Assembly (NCBI GenBank): GCA_958496175.1
Contig: OY292277.1
Location: 53,703,050-53,767,049, forward strand
Source: Sisyra terminalis
Lineage: Eukaryota > Arthropoda > Insecta > Neuroptera > Sisyridae
Length of the DNA stretch: 64,000 nt
Direction of reading: 5' to 3'
Position numbers and translations under genes: made by a program. Shown piece after piece: positions 44,905 to 56,793 of the stretch. The notes below the pieces were generated by a model, which had not been told where the DNA came from, did not search any database, and worked only from the letters and a program-made list of their open reading frames with translations. Position 1 is the stretch's first letter. The number at the start of each line of letters is the position of its first letter.

Positions 44905-44946
44905 GCGCTCTGAACCACGAAAAGCTCATACGGTTCGTTTTATATA
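44905..44946 (-). promoter_or_regulatory. Candidate TATA box and initiator of the receptor cyclase
   Basis: On the minus strand CTATATAAAAC (plus 44937-44946) is followed about 31 bp later by TTCAGAG (A at 44911), an acceptable insect initiator. The start codon is 280 bp downstream at 44631. Spacing is right for a TATA-Inr promoter; a more distal non-coding exon is not excluded. Confidence 0.45.
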
Positions 44947-45040
44947 GGGGAAGGTATGATATATAGGGATCGATAGGTTTTTCCGACGAGATGTACATCC
45001 CTTGGTCCCGATATTATGAATCTTTTTGATGAACACTTGT

Positions 45041-47500
45041 ATTAATTTACGGAAAAATGGCAAAAAAACATTTTATTTTAACAATTTTTTCGAAAAAAGA
45101 CAAATCGATAGTGTAAATTAACAATTGCCCCGCTAAAACCATACACAAAGTGAACATTTTCAATCAACTATATTAGATTTATGAGCACTAATAAATGTAA
45201 ACTACTGGTGGAAATAATTTAAATTTTGTACCCCCAAATTGCCGACATCTATTGGTTCATTTTAAATTCTAATCGTCTGGGACTGTTTCAAAAATTTCAA
45301 TTCAAAGGAATCATAAAATTTCTCATCTTACTTGTATTAACAATATAAAATATTTTCTTTACCAAAATTTTAATAAATGCATTTCATTAAAAAGAAATTA
45401 TGGTGGATATAATCGATATAATCATATCCAATGGACTGAGGGAGGTTTCTTACTTTTGGAAGAAGTCTAATTTAATTTTTTAATTAGAAATCGCAATATT
45501 TCTAGGAATTTAATTTCTATAAATGAAATTTATTGGTTTCTAATTAAAAGAGTGTACAAATTCCTTTATAATAAAGAACTGGGACGCTATTTCAAGAGTT
45601 TAGAAAAAGGACTGCATTTAAAATTTAAACTCCCCATTAAAAGATACACAGGCAAAAATATTTCCCGTAGGAGTTTAGATATGTTAAAGTTACACTCTTC
45701 ATATTAAATTTCAATGAGGAAACAAGGAATTTACCGCTAATAGATTTCCATTAGTTCATTAATTATTTTTCCATTACCAATTTAAATTAGCATATAACCC
45801 AAAATGACTATATGATAGTTGCGCCACCTCTGCGGCAACTAGTGAACTATTAACAAATATTTTTACCAAATTATCCCATTAATACCATGCTTAATTTTAA
45901 ATTGGAACTTCCAATCCATTCCAATCGTTTCGAGTTAATTATTAGACCTAATATTAGGTCTTTCAAATAATTAAATTCTTGTAGAAAGAATAAAAATGGT
46001 CTTCAATACCTCCAATTAATTACTGCATCGACTGCATCATTCACTGCATAAATCGCACAAATAATCAAAAATTGGAAAAGGTACTCCTACCTAAAAATAA
46101 GAAGATCAACATTAAAATAACAAAACAATTATTAAAAAATCGTAAGTTTAAAAATATTGATATAGCTCACTTATTTGAGTCAATTAATTCCATTTTTTTG
46201 CAATTTATTAGACCTAATATTAAGTCTTTCAAATTATCCAATTCTTATAGAAAGGACCAAAAATGGTCATCAATACCTTCAAGTAATTACTGCATCATTG
46301 ACTGCATAAATCACATAAATACTTCAAGATTGGAAAAGCTGGTCTTGCCTAAAAATAAGTTCAAAATTAAAATAAAATACTAACATTAATTTACGGAAAA
46401 GTGAAAAAAAATCATTTTCTTTCAACAATTTTTTCGAAAAAAGACCAATCGATAGTGTAAATTAACAATTGCGCCACTAAATCTGTACACAAGGTAAACA
46501 TTTTCAATCAACTGTATGAGATTTATCACCACTAATTAATATAAACTACTGTAGTACTATCTTAGTAAAACTGGCGGAAATAATTTAAATTTTGTACCCC
46601 AAAATTGCCGACATCTATTGGTTCATTTTAAATTCTAATCGTCTGGGACTGTTTCAAAAATTTCAATTCAAAGCAATCATAAAATTTCTCATCTTACTTG
46701 TATTAACAATATAAAATATTTTCTTTACCAAAATTTTAATAAATGTAAGTCATTAAAAGTAAATTATGGTAGATATAATCATATCCAATGGACTAAGGAA
46801 GATGTCTTACTTTATTTCGGAAGAAGTCAGTGTAATTCTTTTGACCCCAATTAAAAACCGATTTCGATTTCCGTAAATGGAATTTCTTTGTTTCTGATTA
46901 AAAAAAGGTAAAAATTCCCTTCTAATAAAGAACTGAGACACTATTTCAAGAGTTTAGAAAAAGGACTACATTTAAACTTTAAACTCTCCATTAAAAGGTA
47001 CAGAGGCATAAATATATCTCGTAGGAGTATAGATATGTTAAAATAACACTTTTCATATAAAATTTCATTGAGGAAACAAGGAATTTACCGCTAATAGATT
47101 TCCATTACCAATTTAAATTAGCATTTAACTCAAAATGACTATATGGTAGTTGCGCCATCTCTGCGACAACTCGTGAACTATTAGCAAATACTTTTACCAA
47201 ATTATCCCATTAATACCAAAATTAATTTTGAATTGGAACTTCCAATCGTTTCGATTTATTTATTAGACCTAATATTGGGTCTTTCAAATAATCCGATTCT
47301 TATAGAGAGGATAAGAATGGTCTTCAATACCTTCAAGTAATTACTGCATCATTCACTGCATAAATCACATAAATACTTCAAGATTGGAAAAGCTGGTCTT
47401 ACCTAAAAATAAGAAGTTCAAAATTAAAATAATATAACAATTAATAAAAAATCGCAAGTCCAAAAAATATCGATATGACTCACTTATTTGAGTCAATTAA
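45041..47500. repeat. Tandem duplication, 1344-bp period, with internal 250-bp sub-repeats
   Basis: ATTAATTTACGGAAAAATGG-type block at 45041 recurs at 46385, and the copies stay alignable through ATTGCCGACATCTATTGGTT, AGTTGCGCCACCTCTGCG and TTTAATTACTGCATC blocks. A 250-bp sub-unit (AGACCTAATATTAGGTCTTT to CCTAAAAATAAG) occurs at about 45945, 46205 and 47260. Intergenic; no coding content. Confidence 0.88.
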
Positions 47501-47699
47501 TACCAATTTTTTTGCAATTTGTCGAGCCATTTCTTCCAACGATTATTTGCAAAAAAAAATGATAATTTATAGATCAAAGAATTTTAAAATGGAAAAATCT
47601 TTATACAACTTCGGGAAAACTATAGGAATATTGAAAATTTTAAATCCTAACAAAGCTTTTAATATTCAACAGAATATCACACAGCTGATTGCCTATAAG

Positions 47700-48331
47700 T
47701 TCGGCCGGATTTAGGGGAGGGCAACCAGCATTGCAGCCCTGTAAAAAGGGCTCCCCTAATCACTAGTAAACAACTTTTTCTTTGATATTTTTTTTCGCGT
47801 TTTACCTTTACCTACATGGTACTTTATAACCAATCACCGGAACTATTTTACTACTAAATTCAAGAAGATCAAAATTTCAAAGCTACATTCCCAAACATTG
47901 AAATTGCATTAAAAATGTATTTTGATGGTATCAAATTGCAGTGGAGAGCGCTCATTTTCAAAAATGAAAATTATAAAAAATAAGCTTCGAACCAAAAGCG
48001 TCTATCACAGCTTTTTGTCCTGAGCATTGAAAGTGATTTACTTCGGGAACTGGATTTTAGTGAAACCATCAACGATTTTTCCCCGAAAAAAGCTCGGAAA
48101 GTTGCGTTCGTTAACGTTAAAATTTAATTTCAGACAATTCTTATTTCCGATTATATTTATATGTTTGTTAAATAATAAAATAATCTACTTGGTTTCACAG
48201 CAAATTATTTATTGGAGAATTCGAATGAAAAAATTGTTCATTTCATTTGGAAAATAATTTGGGGCCAGGGGACCTTCACTACTCTGCTGCCCCTAGGCCT
48301 CCAAACCTCTAAGTCTCTAAATCCGGCCTTC
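47700..48331 (+). mobile_element. hAT element with transposase C-terminus remnant
   Basis: CCTATAAG flanks both sides (47692-47699, 48332-48339), an exact 8-bp duplication. Inverted termini GGCCGGATTTAG on both ends. At about 47990-48110 a plus frame reads QKRLSQLFVLSIESDLLREL and DFSETINDFSPKKARKVA, the C-terminal dimerisation end of hAT transposases. The rest of the transposase is deleted and frames are broken, so the copy is inactive. Confidence 0.82.
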
Positions 48332-48799
48332 CCTATAAGCCATTTCACAAAAATTCACAATGAGAATTAATACCACAATTTAGTATGATTTAGTGTCTAA
48401 AATAATCTAATATCTAATCTAATTTATCTGATTATAAATTTCGTTTCATAGTAAAATTTAAACTATACAAAAAGCTTTTAAATAACCATTATACTCAATC
48501 AATTTAAACTAAAAACCAAAACTTACGTTTTATTTCTTACTAGAATGGGCATTCAATAAGTATTCATAAGTACTCATATTTTTGGCAAAAATCAACAAAA
48601 TTCCAACCATAATAAAAGCCCAATTTATCAAACGAAGAATTCAATTTGAGGTTTCAACTTTGAGCTCAATACAATCTGATAAGAAGAGGGAAAATATGAA
48701 AACTTGACTCTGAAAAGTAAAAAAGAGTTATTACCTAACTTTCATACCTAAGGAATTCACTTACGTTTGTTTCGGTTAACATTAAATATGTAATGTCCA

Positions 48800-49490
48800 A
48801 GGATATTAAAACACTGACGATGGGTAAGGGAAACCTTGGAAAATCTTCCATGTTAAATGCACTGGTTAGACTCAGAATTGCTTACAGTTGTCTCATTGAA
48901 AGTTGCCTATCTCTGCATAACGGCCATTATAAAAAGCTCTCCTTCAGCAGTCTTTGTAGAGCTTTGAAATCTTCCTCCTGGAAAACGAAAACGGTCATGC
49001 TACCAACGAAAAAAATAATCAGAAAACTAATTCATAATATGGAGGCTGATCAAATCATACCTGTGCCAGATTTGGTTTGATAAGCTCAACTTAGTAACAA
49101 CTGGCGAGTCACATGAAAAATGGGAAGACTGGGAGAGCAAAATATTGTCATATGGTATACCAATGACTCTGACGCTGGTGTACAGAAGATCCCAGAGGTA
49201 TGAACTTTTAGAGGATATATAACCAGTCTCTGTGGCCTGGGAAAGCATCTTCGTACTGTCAGAGTAACTGTTGGACTATGTTATGCAGATTCTATCAGAC
49301 AAAGTATGAAACCGCTTCTCATGTTCTGTTTAAATGCAGCAGTTTGTATGCATGGATACTGAATTAGTCGAACAGCAATAAAGATAAAATTTATCGGCTT
49401 ACAATAGGTGAATTTGAGACCCAGGGACCACAATAAGAGTAAGACTGCAATGTTGAGGCTCGCCAAACATCACTTGGGTGACCCGTATAA
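48800..49490 (+). pseudogene. LINE 3' remnant (I/R1/LOA-type pol end with RNase H)
   Basis: Translated in shifting frames the plus strand gives KVAYLCITAIIKSSPSAVFV then NLPPG (the post-RT segment that in these LINEs reads like AxLAITG..TPTAALE..LNLPP), then IVIWYTNDSDAGVQKIPE (start of RNase H), then ETASHVLFKCSSLYAWIL (terminal Cys motif). Several stops and frameshifts; 5' part absent. The 95-aa frame at 48793-49080 is an out-of-frame reading of this remnant. Confidence 0.72.
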
Positions 49491-49499
49491 AATAATCTA

Positions 49500-51553
49500 A
49501 AACTTTGAAAAAAAGAATTAACAAAATTATTTGGCACAATAAGTTTACTTACATTTTTTCATAATAGCCCTAACGGTCCTAATATTTGATAAAGTGGGTA
49601 AGTTTTTATAGAAAATGCAAGGCATTAATGCTGAACTGGCATCAAATACAGCACCAAGAAAGATTTATCCCTGTGGTAATATCTAAACAGGCAGGTAGGT
49701 CATAAGAATAGATTTAATCTAAAAAACCTTATTCCATAATTTAGCCCAAATTGTAATAAGGAAATCTGTAAAAAAATTCTTATTAAAAAAGTTTGCTAAC
49801 TTTATTAAAACATCGAAGAAACTTACGGAACTTATAGGAAAGTCAAATTTATGAAGATCAAGGAGATCAAGAAGGGGAAATCTCCGCAATGATATTAATC
49901 CCATTAGAACCAAGATCTTTTGATGGAAAACTGGAACTTAAACTCTGCTTTGTATAGAATGTAACGACATATGGATCGGAACCCGAAATCCTAGGAAAAC
50001 AAGAAAATATTATATTTAAATTGGTCAAACTTTTGATGAGTCAAAAACTTTAATAGAGATTTTACCATTGAGTGAAAACCATACTTAAGTTGAATTTAAT
50101 GGAGCAGTTACTAGTCAAATAAAGCACAAAACTTTAGATAAAACATTTAAAATATCTTCCCTTACAATTTTTGCTTTATTATTATCAAATTATCGACTTT
50201 TAATCGCAGAAAATTAGTTGAATATTTTCTACCGAAATAACAAATGAATTTGTTTATTACACCCCGATTGTCATTTTTTTTTCAAAGCGTTCGTTACAAT
50301 AATAGATAAAGTTACTAAACAATCTCTTGCGTCTTTCTTCCACATTTATGTTTTGATATCATGGTCTCTTTCTCTTTTTTCAAGTGGCACACCTGGTGAT
50401 TATTTTGGTTGAAATAAGGGTTCATATTTGTGCAAATTAAATATTAAAAAAAACGTTTTTTTCGAAAAAATTTTAGAAAATTAGATGGATCAATTCTTTT
50501 TTTATTTGTTGCAACAAATATGACACCATTTCTAATGCAACTAGTGCAATGAAACGGTTTGAGATCATCGAAAAAATTATCGATTATTATTGCCAATTCA
50601 AAAATGGAAGTAACTAAAAACTTTTCAGCCAAAACTAAAATTTGTAACTATCGAATAGAACCGGAGAAGTTTTCCAATATAATACGCAATTTAAAAAAGA
50701 AAGGGTTTTTAATGTTCGTATCCAATAAAATATATGATATCTGGGATTATTGAAATATTAACAACTAATAATACAAAATTACTCAATGCTTAAGATAGTA
50801 ACAACGGTAATTATCTACTCTCCACTCCTCTCCAAACCATTTTTTGTTATTATTATTATGTCATTCTAGGGTTAATAAAAATCCGAAATCGAGAAATATT
50901 GAAAATTTGCTCGATAACCATGGATGTTGGATCGAACCCAAAACTTACCAGTTTCTCCAAACCATTGTTGACTGACAAAAGATTTGAAATAATCGTATTT
51001 ATTCTGAATTTTTGCGTAGCAAAACAAATATTTTTTAAAATCCTAGCGAATTTATTCGTGATTTTGCTGTTAACTCAATTCTGGTAAGGTTTAATTAAAT
51101 TACAAAACCTGTAACTTTAGTGCATGAAAATTTGGAAAAATTAGCGGCAAATTTTAAATGTGTGGGAGACATCTACCGATTGATTTGCCAACTAGACAAT
51201 CGCGTGCGGCCATTTCCTGTCAAATTGATTACAAAAAAGTAACAAATGTCAAATTATTTTTTTGCAATTTATCTAAATAATAATTTAATTTATACATAGA
51301 TAGTATAAAATTGTAAATAAATACGTTATTTTTTCACGTTTCACACAATTTACGTTAGAGTAAGTACTTATTGTAAACTTTTTGCATTTACACATTGAAG
51401 TATAACAAATTCTAACCGCTCTTTTCCAAATTTGATTTTCTTGTTAATTTTAAGGATTTAATTTAAGTTTTTTTTTTAATCCTTAGGTATAGGTATAGCA
51501 ATGGTTCAAGTACTAAAAAAGTCGTAGAAATCTAAAATTAAAAGAAAAATACA
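49500..51553. other. Intergenic stretch upstream of FNBP4
   Basis: AT-rich, no gene supported. Frames of 60-65 codons are chance. The FNBP4 promoter must lie at the right end; at 51160-51215 a less AT-rich patch (CAATCGCGTGCGGCCATTTC) is the likeliest core region, but I see no clear TATA or initiator. Confidence 0.45.
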
Positions 51554-54500
51554 ATGAATTCTAATCAAACTTCCAGTAAGTAATGCAAAGCAAATATTTC
51601 AGGACAAATGCTAATTTGTATCCTTCGTAGATTGCCCATGGCAAGAATGTTTTGACGAGTCCACCGGCTTTCCGTACTATTGGAATATAGAGACCAATTC
51701 AGTGACCTGGGAAATGCCAGAAGAATACAAATCGTCCACTTTGGATAATCACAAAATTACACAAATTCCTAATAATGCATTAATCAAAACTGCAGCACCT
51801 ACCAAACCTCGCATAATTAGTACACCGCCCCGCGTAGTATATCGCGTGAAAAACCAAAAAGAGGATAGTATCAAGACGAAAAAATTACGTCACAGAAATT
51901 CAGATTCTGATGATGAGTAAGCAAATCATTTAACGGTAGTTTTAGCTTTTATATTTATAAACAAAGATTTTTTGCTTCAGAAAAATTGAATTAATTACCT
52001 CATACGGTGAAGAATCTGAATCAGAGGAGGAGAATCTTAAAGATCAAACCAAAACAAATCCTTTGAATAATGTTAATCGGAACATTCCCATTTCTGATCC
52101 AGTAATAGCAAATGTAAGCATATAAAAAACTTCTAGATATGACTACTTTATTCACTAGGTACTAATGATGATGTGATAGCGCTTGATGTTTCATTTACAA
52201 ATGATTTCAAGAAAAAGTTTTCAATCTGAAGTACCTACTTAAACATAAGTCTTAATGATGAAATAATATTTGTTTGAGTCTCCATTTTCAATGTTGAGAT
52301 TCGCAAATATACTGAACTCCTACAAATTATAATAAAAAATTAAAAAAAAAACAATGATTATGCTTAAATATTTATATTTAATAGGTTCCCATTGGTCCAA
52401 CGAGAATATATCGAATCCAACCTGAAATTCAAGTCATATATCCACCAAAAATCAAACCCGAGCCAGAGATTCTTGACTACAATCTAAAACCGCCACCAGT
52501 CGATCTACAAAAAGTTGTTGAAAAACTCCAAAAAGAAACAACAACCACGTTAGCCACTAAGCAGCCTTCATCTCCCAACGAACAAAAATCTGTGATTGAC
52601 ACCGGCCAAGATTCGATTTTGCTGAAAAAAAATCGTCCCGTACAAGATATTATTGCCCAAATCGAACAGGAACAACCTCCCGATTTGCAACAACCGTCCA
52701 AAGAACTGCCCCAGGTTCAAATAAAAAAAAAGCGACCTCTATTTTCTTTGGTGGCCGGATACGGAGACGATAGCGATCCCGAATATGAAAGTGATACGGA
52801 CACGGAAAATGCGCCACCAGACGTTAAAGACAATTTGTCTGAACCTCCGGTGGCCACATTGTTTCCGATACCGCTAGACGTGGCGACGCCGGCTGAATCG
52901 AAACCCACAACCGAAACTGCCGAATCCGAACTGTTAGAACCCAAACAAAACTATATAAATCAAGAGGCCACCGAGGAAATTGTTGATGCCAAAGCATTTA
53001 AACGAAAGCGCCGCATTGCCTTAGATATATTACCGACAAAACAAAAAAAAGTTGAGACTATAAGTTTGGGTGGTACGTATTCTGATCATATTGAAACAGA
53101 ACGTACGGGTTTCGGTTTCCAAACGAATAAGGATGAAGTCACGCCGAACAATGATCGCGCTAAATATAAAACGGGAGGAATTTCCTTTATCAAAGCCGAA
53201 ACTATCAATGTTTCACCCGAAGATTCACTTCCTAAGCTCGAGGAAAGTAAACAAGAGGATAATGTGGTGGAAAAGGATAAGAATTTGGACGATATGGGCG
53301 AACTTGTTTGGGAAAAAGTCAAGTTTCTGGGTGAAGGAAAGGAACCGGTTTCAGCCGTACAAATTATGATCATACAACTAGAGGTACTTTTGAAAATAAA
53401 TTAAGTTACCGATCTTTTTAAATTTTTGGTTTTAGACTTTGATTGAAGCCCGCAAAGAAAATGGACTATCGAATAAGTATTTTCGTTGGTGGCTTAATAA
53501 AACAGCGTCAGAGTTGACAAATTTAGAGCGGGAAGCGACCCCGATCGGTTGGACGTGCCAGTGGGACAGGTATAGTAGTTCCTTAATATTTGCATAACGA
53601 AACCGCGCCCTTCAATTGCTGGTGAATAATTTGCCTGAAACCATACGAAAATTATTCATTAGACAAACACCATAGAAACACTTTCTCAAGATATTCAAAA
53701 ACGTAGCTGAAAATCGTGACGATTTCAAATATTTTTATAAAAAAAAAAAAATGTTATTAACATTAGGTAAGTACACTAAAATTATTTACCATGAAAATGT
53801 GTTTGGCTAATTTATTAATGAGAATATTTTTTTATTTGTTTTTCTTTTCTGATAGACGAGCAGAGAATTCTTCGGCGATTTCATTCCAGCAAATAAAAAC
53901 TACCGATTCTCCCCCCAAATGCAAGGCAGTTTCTCTGGATACGTCTCATTTACAACTGATTTATTCATTATATTTATAGTTAGTAGTATACATATTGTTT
54001 CTAGTTTTTTTTTTCTCTTTTTAATTTTTTTTCTTTGAATATTTTCGTCCTAAAAATGATGATATTAGGGCATAAGGTACAGTACGATTAATTTACTTTG
54101 TGTAGACCACTAAAATGGGTGTATGAAAATAATATTATTTCTTACAAAACTTATGCACTATAAAAGAAATTTATATGGAATTTATCAAACAGATTTGGCA
54201 TATTTTTTGTAAGGAAAAAACCATTTTCAAGTCATAAATATACAAACCGTACATTTCCGTGAAACTAATATCGGTGGTTTGCTGCGGTGTTTCTAGATCA
54301 CATAAGCGTTATTTCTATCGGAACCAACAAACGGGACACACGCAATGGGAGTATCCGGATATGGGCATTGTTGGAGGAGCCGAGGCGATGGATATTTGTA
54401 CAACGCCGCCGCCACCGGTTGACGACGATGGGGCCGCCAGTAAATTGCATACAAACGGGCAAGTGGAACCTGCGGATGGGCCACAACCACCGAAAACTCC

Positions 54501-56661
54501 ATACGTACCGCAACCACCGCCGCCGCCTCAAATAACGGAACGCATTCCGACTCCACCACCACCACCCACAATCACGGCGGTCACAAATAGTGCGTTCGTG
54601 CCGCCACTTCCGCCCGAACATGAAAAACTCGAAACCACCCAACCATTACCTCCTGGAATCGATTCACAAGAATTGCCTTATGTAATTGCAAAGCCAAATG
54701 AGGCTGAAAACGTTAGTATTACATTAGTTTTAAGTTAATCGGGTGGTTGAATTAAAATAGAAATTTTTCCTCCTAACGGATTTGTTAGGTATCAATGGTG
54801 GTGGCTTTAACAACCAAGAACTGACCTAAGAATGTTATTCTTTTCGGGCATTCTTAGATCCTTCGATGAATAGAAACTATTATATCAAAATATTCGATAC
54901 TGTTACTGAATCTTGCTGAAATTTCTTATTGTTTCTTGGTCCAGTTTCCAAACCCCCGCCTGATGAACTTTACAGTAAAAAATGATCGAACTTTTCATTA
55001 TAGCACTAATTCTGACGATTTCTTCAATTCAGGAGTCATTTTCAAGTTACGTAGGGCAAATTTTGCTATTTGAAACAAAATAAGTTAGAATATCTTTTTT
55101 TTAAACTAAAATAATCGACTAAAGAAATTTACCACTCCTTGTCCATCTCTTCATTTTAATAAATCCAGAATTCCAACTCTTCTTTCTCTTTTCATCTTTC
55201 CATCATATCATTAGATAGTCAACTGAGGCTGAAAACGTTAGTATTATATTAGTTTTACGTTTTCTAACGATTAAATTTATCGGGTGGTTGAATTAAAATA
55301 GAAATTTTTCCTACTGTCGGATTTGTTAGGTATATCAATGATGGTGGCTTTAACCCTTTGCACTCCGAAGGATTTTCAAAAATGTTATCAGCAACTCCGT
55401 ATGAATGGGTGATTCATCGCAAAAGGAGAAATATATTTTTTCTTTGCCATTACCCGACATTCCAAAAGAAAAAAAAATTAATAGTCGTATACATTTATGC
55501 ATTTGTGTGGGGATATGTATAGATAAAATCGAAATAAGTCTTAAAGTGTACATATGAGCACTGAAAAGCTTTACGATGGATTCGTGATGACGAAAAAAAA
55601 TACAAGAGTTCAAAAAATCAACAGGCGCATATTAATAATAATTACAATACTATAGTAAAAAATGTCGATGCCACCTCGACATCGAAATTCAAAGGGTTAA
55701 TAACCAATCACTGTGACCTAAGAATGTTATTTTTTTGGGACATTCTTAGATCTTTCGATCAATAGAAATCGTCATATCAAAATATCCAATACCATTACTG
55801 AATCTTCTTCATCGGTTGCTGAAATTTCTTATTGTTTCTTGATCCAGCCAAGGAAATAAGTTTAAGGCTGCAATTTTGAGCGTTTCCGAAACCCGCTTGA
55901 TGAACTTTTCATTATAGCACTAATTCTGACGATTTCTTCAATTCAGGGTTCATTTTCAAGTTACGTAGGGCAAATTTTGCTATTTGAAACAAAATAAGTT
56001 AGAATATCTTTTTTACAAATTAAAATAATCGACGAAAGAAATTTACCATTCCTTGTCCATCTCTTCATTCCATCATATCATTAGATTAAAGATTAACGAC
56101 AACAGTTTAAATATTTCTTATTTTTTCAGAAAATTGAATCCAATTTCAATGGAAATTCGCTTGGAATGGAGTTGGAGTCATTTTACTCCGATATTGCAAT
56201 GTTGGATGCTGGAACCAATACGCCGGAAAGTGCTCTTCCATCCACGACGGCTGAAGTCCCTGAGATCATTAAAATTACGAGTTCTTCTTCCAATTTAAAC
56301 GAGGAACTTCAAGTAAAGAAAAAGAAAAAATCAAAGGTTAGAAAAGTTTTTACGATACGTATGATAACTTGTAAAAATATTAGTAGAGAAATAATCATGG
56401 TACCAGATTAATAACTAATAGTTATACTTGGGGACCATCTAGATAATATACAGAGAATTTTCTCGTCTTCAATTTCCTCCTCTTCCATTAATTGCCTAAA
56501 AATTATAGACAAGTTATTATATATTTATTCCTTGAACTGAAGTATTTATCAAAGCCTTTTTTTACTTCTAGGCTTCAAAAATGTCGAGTGGATTAACACT
56601 GAAGAAAAAAGGCGTTTCGTTACTTGTCGAAAAGTGGAAAAAAGTTCAAAATGATTTTTAA
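51554..56661 (+). CDS. FNBP4: Formin-binding protein 4 (two WW domains), 8 exons
   Basis: Exons 51554-51575, 51631-51916, 51981-52113, 52385-53383, 53436-53569, 54297-54711, 56130-56336 and 56572-56661 give 761 codons plus stop, all junctions GT-AG and in phase. WW1 is at the N-terminus: PWQECFDESTGFPYYW to VTWEMPEEY. An acidic linker follows, with GYGDDSDPEYESDTDTE. Then a helical segment TLIEARKENGLSNKYFRWWL and WW2, split by an intron: GWTCQWDR joined to SHKRYFYRNQQTGHTQWEYP. Proline-rich stretches (PQPPPPPQ, PTPPPPPT) and a C-terminal ESFYSDIAML and LVEKWKKVQ complete the family pattern. In vertebrates FNBP4 binds formin FH1 prolines and splicing factors; the role here is inferred. An AATAAA lies at about 56682. 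Human FNBP4 is longer (about 1000 aa). Confidence 0.93.
53856..53979 (+). CDS. Possible alternative terminal exon of FNBP4
   Basis: In intron 5, TTTTCTTTTCTGATAG is a good acceptor. Joined in phase to exon 5 it adds 41 codons (RAENSSAISFQQIKTTDSPP and on) and a stop at 53977-53979. The product would keep WW1 but lose WW2 and the proline-rich tail. There is no clear AATAAA just downstream, so this may be chance. Confidence 0.25.
54701..56090. repeat. Tandem duplication of the FNBP4 exon 6/intron 6 boundary
   Basis: GAGGCTGAAAACGTTAGTAT, the exon 6 end with its donor, occurs at 54701 and again at 55226; about 500 bp of intron follows in both copies (CGGGTGGTTGAATTAAAATA, CCTAAGAATGTTATT, GATTTCTTCAATTCAGG). 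The second donor is a decoy within the intron. The second copy carries the piggyBac-type MITE. Confidence 0.88.
55354..55696. mobile_element. piggyBac-type MITE, 343 bp
   Basis: TTAA at 55350-55353 and 55697-55700. Ends CCCTTTGCACTCCGAAG and TCGAAATTCAAAGGG, the CCCTTTG...CAAAGGG form typical of piggyBac elements. The first duplicated copy of this intron (near 54800) has CTTTAACAACC at the same place, an empty site. No transposase. Confidence 0.88.
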
Positions 56662-56793
56662 TGTTGTTACTTTGTATATAAAATAAAGTATTTATGAAAA
56701 AAACATGTTTGTGTTTTAATTAAGGTAAAAAATCGAATGCACCTGATGTACAATAAACTTTTTATTGTATAAATTTATGTATTAACATTAAAA

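Noticed and set aside
48793..49080. 95-codon frame with GKGNLGKSSMLNAL resembling a P-loop
   Set aside because: Another frame of the same DNA reads as LINE sequence, so the GxxxxGKS-like match is coincidental.
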